Assembly: GCF_018372875.1 (NCBI RefSeq)
Contig: NZ_JAHAIF010000001.1
Span: 62,001 to 126,000, forward strand
DNA length: 64,000 nt
Reading direction: 5' to 3'
Origin: Clostridium sp.
Lineage (GTDB): Bacteria > Bacillota > Clostridia > Clostridiales > Clostridiaceae
The position numbers and the translations under genes are program-made. Shown here piece by piece: positions 25,050 to 34,360 of the stretch (position 1 is its first letter; each line of letters starts with the position of its first letter). The notes beneath the pieces are model-generated. The model was not told the origin of the DNA, made no database searches, and saw nothing but the letters and a program-made list of their open reading frames with translations.

Positions 25050-25928
25050 ATGAGTTTAATTATAGCAACAAGAAAAAGTAAGCTTGCTCAGGTTCAAACT
25101 GAGAGAGTTATGGAGTTATTAAAAGAACAACAAAATATAGATTCTGAAAAGTTATTAGTTGTTACAGAAGGTGATAAAAGACTAGATGTAACTTTAGATA
25201 AGATAGGTGGAAAAGGACTTTTTACAAAGGAAATAGAAATAGCATTATTAGAAGGAAAAGCAGATGGTGCAGTACATAGCATGAAAGATGTTCCTTTTCA
25301 ATTAGCTGAAGAATTTGAACTTGTTGCAATGCCTGAAAGGGAAGATGTTAGAGATGCATTTATTTCACGAAAAGGTATTAATTTTAGTGAATTAAGGCAA
25401 GGTGCAAAGATAGGAACAAGTAGTAATAGAAGAGCTGCACTTTTAAAAGAGATAAGAAGTGACTTAGAGATTGTACCTATTAGAGGTAATGTTCAAACTA
25501 GGCTTAAAAAGATGGAAGAACAAGAGTTAGATGGGATAATTTTAGCTTCTGCGGGATTAAAAAGATTAGGGATGGAGGAAATAATAACAGACTATTTTGA
25601 CCCTAATATATTCATTCCAGCAATAGGTCAAGGGGCTCTTGGAATAGAGTGTTTAAAAAATAGTAAAAATAAGGAGTATTTTAAGGCTTTAGATAATAAG
25701 ATGGTACGTTTAGAAGTAGAAGCAGAAAGAAGCTTCATGAAAGCTCTAAATGGAGATTGTCATAGCCTTATTGGAGCTTATTCAATTACAGAGGGAAGTA
25801 AGCTATATATGATTGGAACTTATATGGTGAATGGAAAGATAATAAAGAAAGATATAGAAGGTTCCATAGAAGAAAACATAGAGCTAGGAAAAAGATTAGC
25901 AGAAAAAGTATTAAGTTGTGGAAGGTAG
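25050..25928 (+). CDS. hemC: Hydroxymethylbilane synthase (porphobilinogen deaminase)
   Basis: Condenses four porphobilinogen molecules to hydroxymethylbilane, 292 residues. [15 protein letters not shown] opens the protein, the catalytic Asp region is [19 protein letters not shown] and [12 protein letters not shown] bind the growing chain, and Cys in [11 protein letters not shown] attaches the dipyrromethane cofactor. First gene of the second tetrapyrrole operon; its stop lies four bases before the preferred start of cobA-hemD. Confidence 0.96.
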   Translation: MSLIIATRKSKLAQVQTERVMELLKEQQNIDSEKLLVVTEGDKRLDVTLDKIGGKGLFTKEIEIALLEGKADGAVHSMKDVPFQLAEEFELVAMPEREDVRDAFISRKGINFSELRQGAKIGTSSNRRAALLKEIRSDLEIVPIRGNVQTRLKKMEEQELDGIILASAGLKRLGMEEIITDYFDPNIFIPAIGQGALGIECLKNSKNKEYFKALDNKMVRLEVEAERSFMKALNGDCHSLIGAYSITEGSKLYMIGTYMVNGKIIKKDIEGSIEENIELGKRLAEKVLSCGR

Positions 25929-25932
25929 TAAA

Positions 25933-27405
25933 ATGAGTAAGGCATATATAATAGGAACAGGTCCTGGAGATGAGGAATTATTAACTTTAAAGGCTATAAA
26001 GGCATTAGGAGAATGTACTGCAGTTCTTTATGACAGATTAGTATCCAATAATGTTTTAAATTATTTAAGTGAGGAATGTGTAGTTTATTATTGTGGTAAA
26101 GAACCTGGTGCTCATTATAAAACTCAAGACGAAATAAATGAAATGATAGTAAAGCTTGCTAATGAAGGTCATGTAGTAGGAAGAGTTAAAGGGGGAGACC
26201 CTTATGTATTTGGTAGAGGTGGTGAAGAGGTTCTAGCTTTAGAAAAGGAGGGAATAGAGTTTGAGGTTATTCCTGGAGTTACTTCACCTATAGCTGTATT
26301 AAACTATGCAGGTATTCCTATAACTCATAGGGGTATTGCACAAAGTTTTCATATAGTAACGGGAATGACAGCTGTTGAAGAAAAAATAAACTTTGAAGCC
26401 TTAGCAAATGAAACTGGAACCCTTGTATTTATGATGGGCCTTAGTAATTTAGAAAAAATAGTAGAAAATTTAACTAGGTATGGAAAGGATGTTAATACCC
26501 CTACAGCTGTAGTAATGAGGGGAACATCATCCAAGCAAAAAAAGGTTGTTGGAACTTTAGATAATATCGTAGATAAAGTTAAAGAAGCAGGACTACAATC
26601 ACCTTGCATTATTGTAGTAGGAGATGTGGTTAATTTAAGCAATAAGCTATCTTGGTATGAAAAAAAGCCCTTATTTGGGTGGAATATTTGTGTAACACGT
26701 TCTAGAGAGCAAGCATCAAGCTTAAAGGATAAGTTAAGCAAATTAGGTGCAGAGGTTACAAGTATAAGTTCTATTAAAATTGAGAAAACCTCAGAAAACC
26801 TAGATGAATATGTAGAAAAGTTAGATAAATATGATCACATAATTCTTACTTCAGTAAATGGAGTTAATATCTTCTTCCACTATTTAATAGAAAAAAATTA
26901 CGATATAAGAAGATTAAAAGCTAAGTTTTCTGTAGTTGGAAAAGCTACTAAGAAAGCTTTAGCACAAAGAGGAATACAAGCTTATAAAATGGCTAGAGAA
27001 TTTGTGGGTGAGGGACTTTTTGAAGCTATTAAGGAAGATTTAAAACCTGGAGAAAAGGTGTTGATTCCATGTTCCTCAAAGAGTAGAACTTTCTTAAAGG
27101 ATGAAATTGAAGCTTTAGCATTAGAAGTGGATAGAGTTCATACCTATAATACAGTTCCAGGAAAGGTTCAAAATAAAAGAAGTTTTGATGAAGTAGATAT
27201 AGTATTATTTACTAGCCCAAGTACAGTAAATAATATGGTAGATATGGTTGGAATTGAAGAAGTTAGGAAAAAGAAATGCATTGCAATAGGTCCTATTACT
27301 TTCAAGGCTTTAAAAGAGCATGGAATAGAAGGTCTTATGTGTAAGCAACATTCAGAGGATGGATTTTTAAGAGAAATTGTTGAGATTGTGAATAAGGAAG
27401 TGTAG
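25933..27405 (+). CDS. cobA: Fused uroporphyrinogen-III C-methyltransferase / uroporphyrinogen-III synthase
   Basis: A 490-residue two-enzyme protein. Residues 1 to about 240 are the SUMT/CobA methyltransferase that makes precorrin-2: IIGTGPGDEELLTLKA, YDRLVS, GRVKGGDPYVFGRGGEE and VIPGVTSPIAVLNYAGIPITHRG, cited in pieces. Residues from about 245 are the HemD synthase that closes the tetrapyrrole ring, starting GWNICVTRSREQASSL. Such fusions are common in clostridia. ATG at 25933 is preferred because GAAGG lies seven bases ahead; a GTG at 25918 would overlap hemC. It commits uroporphyrinogen III to siroheme or cobalamin. Confidence 0.95.
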   Translation: MSKAYIIGTGPGDEELLTLKAIKALGECTAVLYDRLVSNNVLNYLSEECVVYYCGKEPGAHYKTQDEINEMIVKLANEGHVVGRVKGGDPYVFGRGGEEVLALEKEGIEFEVIPGVTSPIAVLNYAGIPITHRGIAQSFHIVTGMTAVEEKINFEALANETGTLVFMMGLSNLEKIVENLTRYGKDVNTPTAVVMRGTSSKQKKVVGTLDNIVDKVKEAGLQSPCIIVVGDVVNLSNKLSWYEKKPLFGWNICVTRSREQASSLKDKLSKLGAEVTSISSIKIEKTSENLDEYVEKLDKYDHIILTSVNGVNIFFHYLIEKNYDIRRLKAKFSVVGKATKKALAQRGIQAYKMAREFVGEGLFEAIKEDLKPGEKVLIPCSSKSRTFLKDEIEALALEVDRVHTYNTVPGKVQNKRSFDEVDIVLFTSPSTVNNMVDMVGIEEVRKKKCIAIGPITFKALKEHGIEGLMCKQHSEDGFLREIVEIVNKEV

Positions 27406-27408
27406 TAA

Positions 27409-28374
27409 ATGATTAATAGAGGAAGAAGACTTAGAAGAGATGAAAATATTAGAGCATTAGTTAGGGAAACAACTCTTTCACCAGATGATTTTATTTTACC
27501 TATTTTTGTTGTTGAAGGTGAAAATATAAAAAGGGAAATAAGTTCTTTACCAGGATGTTATCATTATTCATTAGATAGACTTCATGAAATCATTGAAGAA
27601 GTAAGGAATGCTAAAGTAAGAGGAGTTATTCTTTTTGGTATACCTAAAACTAAAGATTGTTGTGGTTCAGAAGGTTTTGCTAAGGATGGAATAGTACAAA
27701 AAGCTGTTAGAAAAATTAAGGAAATTGATTCTAATATATTTGTAATTACAGATGTTTGTATGTGCGAGTATACAGATCATGGACATTGTGGTATCTTAGA
27801 TGGGGAATATGTAGATAATGATAAAACCTTAGAATATTTATGTAAAATTGCAGTGTCTCATGCAGAAGCAGGAGCAGATATGGTGGCACCATCTGATATG
27901 ATGGATGGTAGAGTAGGTTATATAAGAGAAGCCTTAGATGATAATGGGTACAAAAATGTATCAATAATGAGTTATTCAGCTAAGTATTGTTCTGCATTCT
28001 ATGGACCATTTAGGGAAGCAGCAGATTCTGCACCTAAGTTTGGGGATAGAAAGACTTATCAAATGGACCCAGCTAATAGAAGAGAAGCTTTAAAAGAAGT
28101 AGAGATGGACCTTGAAGAGGGAGCAGATATAGTTATGGTAAAGCCAGCTCTTTCTTATTTAGATATAATAAGAGAAGTTAAGGATAGTACTATAGTTCCA
28201 GTTGCAGCTTATAGCGTAAGTGGTGAGTATGCAATGGTAAAGGCAGCAGCTAAAGCAGGTCTAATAGATGAGGAAAGAATAGTTATGGAAATGCTTACTT
28301 CCATAAAGAGGGCTGGAGCTGATATAATAATAACCTATTATGCAATTTATGCAGCAAATAAGCTAAAAGGTTAA
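27409..28374 (+). CDS. hemB: Delta-aminolevulinic acid dehydratase (porphobilinogen synthase)
   Basis: Joins two 5-aminolevulinate molecules into porphobilinogen, 321 residues. The zinc-binding Cys set is present in [13 protein letters not shown]. Schiff-base Lys residues lie in [14 protein letters not shown] and [10 protein letters not shown]. Length and order match the family throughout. It starts three bases after cobA-hemD ends, so translation is likely coupled, and is followed by a short hairpin (GAAAATGAA / TTCATTTT) before hemL that may tune downstream expression. Confidence 0.96.
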   Translation: MINRGRRLRRDENIRALVRETTLSPDDFILPIFVVEGENIKREISSLPGCYHYSLDRLHEIIEEVRNAKVRGVILFGIPKTKDCCGSEGFAKDGIVQKAVRKIKEIDSNIFVITDVCMCEYTDHGHCGILDGEYVDNDKTLEYLCKIAVSHAEAGADMVAPSDMMDGRVGYIREALDDNGYKNVSIMSYSAKYCSAFYGPFREAADSAPKFGDRKTYQMDPANRREALKEVEMDLEEGADIVMVKPALSYLDIIREVKDSTIVPVAAYSVSGEYAMVKAAAKAGLIDEERIVMEMLTSIKRAGADIIITYYAIYAANKLKG

Positions 28375-28429
28375 TTGACGAAAATGAACCTTTTATTCTT
28401 CATTTTGTTAGGAAAGGAAAGAAATTTAT

Positions 28430-29713
28430 ATGAGTAATGAAAGCATTTTTAATGAAAGTAAGAAATATATGCCTGGTGGAGTAAATAGCCCCGTTAGAGC
28501 CTATAGAAATATGGGGATGAATCCTCCTGTAATTAAGAACGGAAAGGGTGTAATTATAACTGATGAGGATGGAAAAGAATATATAGATTTTGTTTTAGCT
28601 TGGGGGCCTTTAATATTAGGACACTGCAATGATGGAGTTGTAAAAGCTATTAAAGAAACATCAGAAAATGCATTAGCTTTTGGAGCACCTACTAAGTTAG
28701 AGCTAGAAATGGCTCAGTTCCTTTGTGAAACTATGCCTAATGTAGAAATGGTAAGGATGGTTAATTCAGGTACAGAGGCTACTATGAGTGCTATAAAGCT
28801 TGCAAGAGGATATACAAAAAGAGATAAAATAATTAAATTTGCTGGATGTTATCATGGACATTTTGATGGATTCTTAGTAGAAGCAGGTTCAGGGGTTTTA
28901 ACTGAAGGAATCCCAGGATCCCTTGGAGTACCAGAAGAAAGCGTTAAGAATACACTAATTGGTGTTTATAATGATGAAAATCAAGTTAGAGAATTATTCA
29001 AAAATTATGGTAAAGAAATAGCTGCAGTAATTATAGAACCTGTAGCAGGTAATATGGGCGTTGTTAAGGCACAAGAAAAGTTTATTAAAAAGTTAAGAAT
29101 GTATTGTGATAGGTTTGGAGCATTACTTATATTTGATGAAGTTATGTCAGGATTTAGAGTATCATTTACAGGAGCTCAAAGTCTTTTTGATGTAAAACCA
29201 GACTTAGTAACATATGCAAAAATAATGGGAGGGGGGCTTCCATGTGGTGCATATGGTGGTAGAAAAGAGATTATGGAACATCTTTCACCATTAGGTGGAG
29301 TATATCAAGCTGGAACAATGTCAGGAAATCCAATAGTAATGGCAGCAGGGCTTGCAACATTAAGACAACTATACGATCATCCAGAATACTATAATCATAT
29401 TGAAAATGTAGGTAAGAAGCTTGAGGATGGTATTAATAAGATTAAAGAAAAATATAATTTCCCAGTTACTATAAATAGAGCAGGTGGAATGTTTACAATA
29501 TTCTTCAAAGATGGAGAAGTAACATCTTATGACCAAGTTAAGGAATGTGATGAGGAAAGGTTCAAGAGATATTTCATTCATATGGTAAACAGTGGCTTTA
29601 ATATAGCACCGTCACAATATGAAGCATCATTCTTATCAACAACACATAATATTACACATGTTTTTAAATTCTTAAAGGCATTTGAGGAATTTGTTAAAAA
29701 GGAAGTAGAGTAA
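28430..29713 (+). CDS. hemL: Glutamate-1-semialdehyde 2,1-aminomutase
   Basis: PLP-dependent enzyme of 427 residues that converts glutamate-1-semialdehyde to 5-aminolevulinate, completing the C5 route with HemA. Conserved parts are [11 protein letters not shown], the phosphate-binding [32 protein letters not shown] and the PLP-Lys segment [15 protein letters not shown]. No truncation. One base separates it from cbiK, so the two are translationally coupled. Confidence 0.96.
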   Translation: MSNESIFNESKKYMPGGVNSPVRAYRNMGMNPPVIKNGKGVIITDEDGKEYIDFVLAWGPLILGHCNDGVVKAIKETSENALAFGAPTKLELEMAQFLCETMPNVEMVRMVNSGTEATMSAIKLARGYTKRDKIIKFAGCYHGHFDGFLVEAGSGVLTEGIPGSLGVPEESVKNTLIGVYNDENQVRELFKNYGKEIAAVIIEPVAGNMGVVKAQEKFIKKLRMYCDRFGALLIFDEVMSGFRVSFTGAQSLFDVKPDLVTYAKIMGGGLPCGAYGGRKEIMEHLSPLGGVYQAGTMSGNPIVMAAGLATLRQLYDHPEYYNHIENVGKKLEDGINKIKEKYNFPVTINRAGGMFTIFFKDGEVTSYDQVKECDEERFKRYFIHMVNSGFNIAPSQYEASFLSTTHNITHVFKFLKAFEEFVKKEVE

Positions 29714-29714
29714 A

Positions 29715-30500
29715 ATGAAAAAGGTCATATTATTAACCTCTTTTGGAACATCTGAAAGAAAAGGAATAGAAAATAGTATTGACCCAATAGAAAGAGATAT
29801 AAATAAAGCTTTTCCAGATTATAGAGTAATTAAAGTTTTTACTTCTAGACATATAAGAGAAAAGTTACTTTTAAAGTATGATATACAAGTTCATAGTTTA
29901 GAGGGAGCTTTAAAAAGAATATATAAAGATGGGGCGGAGGAAGTAATAATACTTCCTCTTCATCTTATTAGAGGGAAAGAACAAGATAATATTGAAGAAA
30001 TTGCTGAGAGTTATAAAGATAAATTTAACTCTATGATTATAGCAGAACCATTGTTATCCTTAGATAAGCATAGTGGTCTTAGTAAAATGGACGATATTAT
30101 TGAAAAAGTTATATCTATAAAGCCGAAGAATGAACCTATACTTTTTATTGGGCATGGTATTAAAAACACCTGTGACTTACCATTTATGTTACTTAGAAAA
30201 GAACTTAAAAAGAGAAATATAAAAGGAATATACTTTGCAACTTTAGCTGGAAATCCAACTTTTCATGAAATAGTAGAAGAACTTAAAAAAGATAGTGTAA
30301 AATCCTTAACAGTAACCTCTTTTTTAATAGTGTCAGGGTACCATGCTAAGGTGGATATATTTGGAGAAAGTAAAGAGTCTTGGTGTTCAAAATTAGAATT
30401 AAATGGATTTAAAGTAAATAAGCAGGATATCTCTTTAGGAGAAAGATATGAATTTAGAGAAATATACCTAAAAAGCCTAATTAAGATACTTGATAAATAG
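29715..30500 (+). CDS. cbiK: CbiK-type sirohydrochlorin chelatase
   Basis: A 261-residue class II chelatase that inserts Co2+ or Fe2+ into sirohydrochlorin. Opening LLTSFGTSERKG and metal-binding His residues in PLHLIRGKEQD and VSGYHAKVDIFGESKESW fit CbiK. No signal peptide is present, unlike periplasmic CbiK(P). Because the window has siroheme enzymes but no other cobalamin gene, iron insertion to make siroheme is the likely duty, although CbiK is formally a cobaltochelatase. It overlaps the frame leading to the channel gene but that gene's real start is 65 bases downstream. Confidence 0.9.
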   Translation: MKKVILLTSFGTSERKGIENSIDPIERDINKAFPDYRVIKVFTSRHIREKLLLKYDIQVHSLEGALKRIYKDGAEEVIILPLHLIRGKEQDNIEEIAESYKDKFNSMIIAEPLLSLDKHSGLSKMDDIIEKVISIKPKNEPILFIGHGIKNTCDLPFMLLRKELKKRNIKGIYFATLAGNPTFHEIVEELKKDSVKSLTVTSFLIVSGYHAKVDIFGESKESWCSKLELNGFKVNKQDISLGERYEFREIYLKSLIKILDK

Positions 30501-30564
30501 CTTGTCTTATTATAAAATTTTTAAGGATATTCTAAGGGAATTATTTTTACTAAGGAGAGTACGT

Positions 30565-31338
30565 ATGTATATCAATGAACTAAAGACAATATCGCATTCT
30601 GCGAGAAAGAAAATGGATATGTTAGAAGATAGCTTTGCAAAATATGGTTTATCTTCAATGCTTGGTGGATTATATGTTTGTTTTGGTACAATGTTAGCCT
30701 ATGTTATAGGTGGACTTTTAGGTACCGCAGATTCACCATGGACAAAAATAATAATGGGATTATCATTTGGTATTGCACTATGTTTAATAGTTTTTGCTGG
30801 AGCAGATTTATTTACAAGTAATACAATGACAATGGTAATTGGTGCAAACCAAAAAGAAACTAAGTGGATTGATGTAGCTAAGATATGTGGATTTAGCTGG
30901 CTTGGAAATTTCTTAGGTTCAATTATTGCAGCAGTTTTATTTGTAGAAGGTGGATTAATAAATGAATCTACTGCTTACTATATGGTTAAGACTGTTGAGA
31001 GTAAGATATCTCTTACTGCACCTGAGATGATTATCAGAGGAATATTCTGTAACATTCTTGTTTGTTTAGCTTCTTGGATGGTTTATAAGATGAAGAGTGA
31101 ATCAGGAAAGATAATGATGATTCTTTGGTGTGTATTTGCCTTTATGACAGCAGGATATGAACACAGTATTGCTAACATGGGATTGTTTGCAATAGTTAAG
31201 TTAATATCAGCAGGAAGTGGACTAGCTTTAAGCGCTATGGCTAAGAACCTTATTTTTGTTACCATTGGTAACTTTATAGGTGGAGCTGGAGTAATAGCTG
31301 GATCATATATTTTCTTAACAGGAAAGAAGAAAAAATAG
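30565..31338 (+). CDS. Formate/nitrite transporter family channel (candidate hydrosulfide/nitrite channel)
   Basis: A six-helix pentameric channel protein of the FNT family, 257 residues. Family features are AYVIGGLLG, FAGADLFTSNTMTM, the NILVCLASWM pore helix and GYEHSIANM with the central His. ATG at 30565 has AAGGAG seven bases ahead; upstream in-frame codons would overlap cbiK. The place at the end of a siroheme operon beside asrABC points to sulfide release or sulfite/nitrite entry. The Clostridioides difficile hydrosulfide channel HSC, also an FNT protein, is encoded with asrABC. Specificity cannot be settled by sequence reading. Confidence 0.92.
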   Translation: MYINELKTISHSARKKMDMLEDSFAKYGLSSMLGGLYVCFGTMLAYVIGGLLGTADSPWTKIIMGLSFGIALCLIVFAGADLFTSNTMTMVIGANQKETKWIDVAKICGFSWLGNFLGSIIAAVLFVEGGLINESTAYYMVKTVESKISLTAPEMIIRGIFCNILVCLASWMVYKMKSESGKIMMILWCVFAFMTAGYEHSIANMGLFAIVKLISAGSGLALSAMAKNLIFVTIGNFIGGAGVIAGSYIFLTGKKKK

Positions 31339-31348
31339 TTTTTAGAGA

Positions 31349-31382
31349 GAAGAGGAACTGAATGTAGTTCTTCTTTTTTTAC
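31349..31382 (+). terminator. Rho-independent terminator after the FNT channel gene
   Basis: AAGAGGAACT pairs with AGTTCTTCTT (31350-31359 with 31366-31375, one G-U), followed by seven T. Confidence 0.85.
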
Positions 31383-31388
31383 TTCCTT

Positions 31389-31471
31389 ACCTTTAGTACG
31401 GGTGGGGTGGATATTTGTTTTGATGTGACTTGGAGCTTGCGACGGAACAATCAAAATAAATATCCACCCTG
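31389..31471. repeat. Palindromic interspersed repeat, copy A
   Basis: An 83-bp element. The arms GGGTGGATATTT and AAATATCCACCC are perfect complements, extended inward by TTTTGAT/ATCAAAA. The centre contains GTGACTTGGAGC and CGACGGAACAA. It is nearly identical to copy B at 33625-33710. It has no coding capacity, and both copies lie directly after a terminator. It may act as a second terminator or be a small non-autonomous mobile repeat. Confidence 0.85.
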
Positions 31472-31604
31472 CTTTATATTAAAAATAAAAATAATATTAT
31501 TAATATAAATAATAAATCTTAGAAAAATTCTTTTAAAATAAAAATTCTTATAAATATAACAATATATAAATATTTAAATAAATAGGAAATGTAAGGGTTA
31601 GCCT

Positions 31605-31721
31605 TTGATTGATGATTTGAAAAAACAACTTTTAAGTATTCCTAAAAATAGAGAAATTAAGTTGGTTATATCTTTAGGATATCCATCAAGTGATGTTATA
31701 AGAAAGTTAGAAAAAATGTAA
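31605..31721 (+). pseudogene. C-terminal remnant of a nitroreductase-family gene
   Basis: The 38 codons before TAA read as DDLKKQLLSIPKNREI followed by KLVISLGYPSS, which matches the C-terminal end of clostridial nitroreductases (LLxIPKxxxIxxVIxLGYP). The frame has no plausible start, a stop lies just upstream, and a frame shift would be needed to continue the match (LAFD). The other roughly 290 bases between copy A of the repeat and the next gene are AT-rich without recognisable content. A decayed gene is the best reading. Confidence 0.55.
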
Positions 31722-31820
31722 AGGATATAATTAATTATAATGAATACTGATATATAACTTGTTGACATATAAATAAATATGATATGATTATATTTATACA
31801 AAAGTATGGGAGGGGTTATA

Positions 31821-32369
31821 GTGTACGAAACAACATCGTTAATGGGATTAATGGCAGTGGTAAATATGTTATTTGGAGTTGTAAATTATGTCTTATCAGC
31901 ATTAGCAATTTATAAGATAGCAAAGGTAGAAAAAGTAAAATGTCCATGGCTTGCTTGGATACCTTTTGCAAATTCATATATGGTAATTAAAGTGGCTGGT
32001 GGTAATATGATAATGATTATACTAGCTATTGTAAGTTTTATTACAGGTTCGGTATCTACGGCTATAGTAGACAATATGGCATTCACTATAATTGGAGCAA
32101 TTGTTTCTGTTGCTTGGTCTATTTATGCAATTACATTATATAATAGACTTTGTGACAGATATAATGTGAACATAGTTCTTTTTATAGCTTCATTTTTAGC
32201 TCCAGTAGCATTATATATTAGAGTTCTTTCAACATTCTATATTCCATTATTATTAATAGGATTCTATGCACATTATAAGTTATATAAGAATGCAGCAAAG
32301 GGACCTTCTACAAAAGCAAAGGTTCAAAGTAGAGTAGTATTATCTAATAAAAAGAAAAAGAAAAAATAG
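31821..32369 (+). CDS. Hypothetical membrane protein with about five transmembrane segments
   Basis: A 182-residue hydrophobic protein. Segments lie roughly at residues 8-35, 45-60, 62-85, 90-115 and 130-165; the tail from about 170 is strongly basic, ending in a run of Lys. The motif CPWLAWIPFANSYMVIKVAGG recalls small clostridial membrane proteins annotated only as hypothetical. GTG at 31821 is preferred, with GGGAGGGG just before; ATG at 31806 lies within that site. A possible promoter TTGACA is at 31762. Function unknown. Confidence 0.75.
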   Translation: MYETTSLMGLMAVVNMLFGVVNYVLSALAIYKIAKVEKVKCPWLAWIPFANSYMVIKVAGGNMIMIILAIVSFITGSVSTAIVDNMAFTIIGAIVSVAWSIYAITLYNRLCDRYNVNIVLFIASFLAPVALYIRVLSTFYIPLLLIGFYAHYKLYKNAAKGPSTKAKVQSRVVLSNKKKKKK

Positions 32370-32380
32370 TTATTTATATT

Positions 32381-32426
32381 GACTGCTACAAAAGATTAAA
32401 TTCTTTGTAACAGTCTTTTAATTTTT
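32381..32426 (+). terminator. Rho-independent terminator
   Basis: GACTG-C-TACAAA (32381-32392) pairs with TTTGTA-A-CAGTC (32404-32415) with one mismatch, followed by TTTTAATTTTT. Confidence 0.75.
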
Positions 32427-32455
32427 ATGAAGTAATAATAAATATTACTTATCTA

Positions 32456-32485
32456 TTGAACATGTACTTAAAATAATGATATAAT
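32456..32485 (+). promoter_or_regulatory. Predicted sigma-A promoter of the PotD-like gene
   Basis: TTGAAC (32456-32461), 18-base spacer, TATAAT (32480-32485), about 48 bases before the ATG. Confidence 0.6.
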
Positions 32486-32532
32486 GCCAAAAGAATATTT
32501 AAAGTTTAAATAATGATGAAAGGAAGTATAAA

Positions 32533-33588
32533 ATGAAAAGGTTATTTAAATTATTAAGTTTATCAATTTGTATGGTTATAATGGGTACCTTTTTTATAGG
32601 ATGTAATAAAGATTCTTCAAAAGAAATTAACTTTCTTAACTATGGGGAGAATATAGATGAAGAAACTATAAAAGAATTCCAAGATAAGTTTGGAATTAAG
32701 GTCAACATAACTACTTTTGATGATATGGAGACAATGTATCAAAAGATTAAAGATGGAGGAGTAAAATACGATGTTATTTTAGTATCTGACGCTTTAATGC
32801 CAAGAATGATTAAAGAAGATCTTGTTCAAGAGTTAAATAAGGATAACATTCCTAATATTTCTCAAATGGATGAGGCATATTTAAATCTTGATATTGATGA
32901 AGGCAACAAGTACTCAGTTCCTTATATGTTTGGAACAGTAGGACTAATTTATAACAAGGATGTAGTAACAGAACCTGTTGATAGTTGGGATATACTTTGG
33001 AATGAAAAGTACAAAGGAAAGATCTTTATGTTTGATACTTACAGAGATACAATGGGAGCTGCTTTAAAGAAGTTAAATTACTCCTTAAATACAACTAATC
33101 CAAAAGAAATTGAAGAGGCAAAACAATTATTACTAGATCAAAGAAAATTAGTTAGCCCATTGTATGGGGTTGATAATGGAACAACAATGATTCCAGCAGG
33201 TGAATCTGATATAAATATGATTTGGTCTGGAGAAGGATTAAATTTACAAGATGAGTATCCAAACTTAGTATATGTTGTACCTAAGGAAGGAGCAAATTTC
33301 TGGATTGATAGCCTATGTATACCTTACAATGCATCAAATGTTGAAGGGGCTGAAAAGTTCATAAACTTTGTAAGTGATAAGGAAAGTGCTTTAAGAATTG
33401 CTGATGAAATTGGATATACAACACCAAATAAAGAAGCAAGACTAGAACAACCAGAAGAGGTTAGAAATAACCCTAATGCATATATGCCTAAAGAAATAAT
33501 GGATAGATGCGAAATATATACAGATTTCCCAAGTGATGTGAAGAAAATATATGATGATGCTTGGACAGAAATAAAATCTGCTAATTAA
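32533..33588 (+). CDS. potD: Spermidine/putrescine-type ABC transporter substrate-binding lipoprotein
   Basis: A 351-residue extracellular binding protein anchored by lipid. The signal peptide ends in a lipobox (FFIGC, Cys near residue 24). Polyamine-binding family features include NFLNYGENIDEETIKEF, YDVILVSDALMPRM, VPYMFGTVGLIYNK, SWDILWN-KYKGKI and FWIDSLCIPYNASN. Such proteins deliver polyamines to PotABC, but no ATPase or permease gene is adjacent; the flanks are a hypothetical membrane protein and DUF3867. The permease must lie elsewhere, or the protein has another job. AAAGGAAG precedes the start. Confidence 0.9.
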   Translation: MKRLFKLLSLSICMVIMGTFFIGCNKDSSKEINFLNYGENIDEETIKEFQDKFGIKVNITTFDDMETMYQKIKDGGVKYDVILVSDALMPRMIKEDLVQELNKDNIPNISQMDEAYLNLDIDEGNKYSVPYMFGTVGLIYNKDVVTEPVDSWDILWNEKYKGKIFMFDTYRDTMGAALKKLNYSLNTTNPKEIEEAKQLLLDQRKLVSPLYGVDNGTTMIPAGESDINMIWSGEGLNLQDEYPNLVYVVPKEGANFWIDSLCIPYNASNVEGAEKFINFVSDKESALRIADEIGYTTPNKEARLEQPEEVRNNPNAYMPKEIMDRCEIYTDFPSDVKKIYDDAWTEIKSAN

Positions 33589-33597
33589 TGATTTGTA

Positions 33598-33622
33598 AGG
33601 AAAAGCTAATTGCAGCTTTTCA
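33598..33622 (+). terminator. Short hairpin after the PotD-like gene
   Basis: AAAAGCT / AGCTTTT (33601-33607 with 33614-33620) without a clear T-run. The repeat that follows, ending in eight T, may provide the real termination. Confidence 0.4.
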
Positions 33623-33624
33623 TA

Positions 33625-33710
33625 ACCTTTAGTATGAGTGGGGTGGATATTTGTTTTGATGTGACTTGGAGCGTAGCGACGGAACAAACAAAATAAATAT
33701 CCACTCCACC
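33625..33710. repeat. Palindromic interspersed repeat, copy B
   Basis: An 86-bp element matching copy A across its length, including ACCTTTAGTA at the left, TGGGGTGGATATTTGTTTTGATGTGACTTGGAGC (positions 33639-33672) and the inverted right arm AAATATCCACTCC. The centre reads GCGTAGCGACGG, here itself a small palindrome. It is followed by CACCTTTTTTTT, which could make it a working terminator for the PotD gene. Confidence 0.85.
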
Positions 33711-33777
33711 TTTTTTTTATTAACATTGTAGTTAAATGTAAACTTTTATTATATAATATACAAAAAGGAGTGATATT

Positions 33778-34347
33778 ATGGACGATAGAATCATTGATTT
33801 TAACGAGCTTAAGAATAAGGCAAAAGAAAAAGACGAAGATAAGCTTGTAGATAAACTTGAAAATTATATGTACTCTTTATATTATGATATGGCACAAGGT
33901 AAAATCACAATGGCTGACTTTACTAAAAATATATATAAATACATGGAAGAAAATAATATAACTCAAGAGCAATTTTTTAATATACAAAAGAAGCTTATGG
34001 AGAGATATGGTTTTGATTCATCAATGATAGATGAGCAATTAAAGTCAGCAGGAATAAATGTATCAGAGATTAGCAGTGACTATGAAAAGGTAAGAAAAAA
34101 TATGAGTTTTAACGAAAAGTATAATTCTCAAATAGAAACTAAAGCTATATCAAGATACAAAATAAATAATGATAAAAATAATGTAACTATAGTCTTAGAT
34201 GAAGAAAGTGTTCTTATTTATAGTGAAGGAAAAATAGACTTAGCTGATTTAGAACTTAGCGACTTCCTGTGTTCATATAAGAAATTAAGAGATAATGAAA
34301 TATTACAAATTAAACTTTGTGAAAATACAAAGGACTACCAATATTAA
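33778..34347 (+). CDS. DUF3867-family clostridial protein
   Basis: A 189-residue soluble protein restricted, as far as I know, to clostridia. The opening DDRIIDFNELKNKAKEKD and the helical block YSLYYDMAQGKITMADFTKNIYKYM with FNIQKKLMERYGFDSSMI match my recollection of DUF3867. The C-terminal 60 residues form a separate beta-rich portion. No signal peptide, membrane segment or catalytic motif. AAAGGAG lies upstream. No function is known to me. Single-gene unit between the repeat copy and the CPBP gene. Confidence 0.75.
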   Translation: MDDRIIDFNELKNKAKEKDEDKLVDKLENYMYSLYYDMAQGKITMADFTKNIYKYMEENNITQEQFFNIQKKLMERYGFDSSMIDEQLKSAGINVSEISSDYEKVRKNMSFNEKYNSQIETKAISRYKINNDKNNVTIVLDEESVLIYSEGKIDLADLELSDFLCSYKKLRDNEILQIKLCENTKDYQY

Positions 34348-34360
34348 TTAAATTATTGAA

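Noticed and set aside
31083..31454. Antisense frame ending in the peptide SHIKTNIHPT, also seen in another frame at 33442-33726
   Set aside because: The shared peptide comes from translating the noncoding palindromic repeat; both frames otherwise run antisense to real genes.
31389..33710. Repeat copies as ends of an insertion sequence
   Set aside because: The DNA between them holds ordinary genes, no transposase, and the copies are direct, each internally palindromic.
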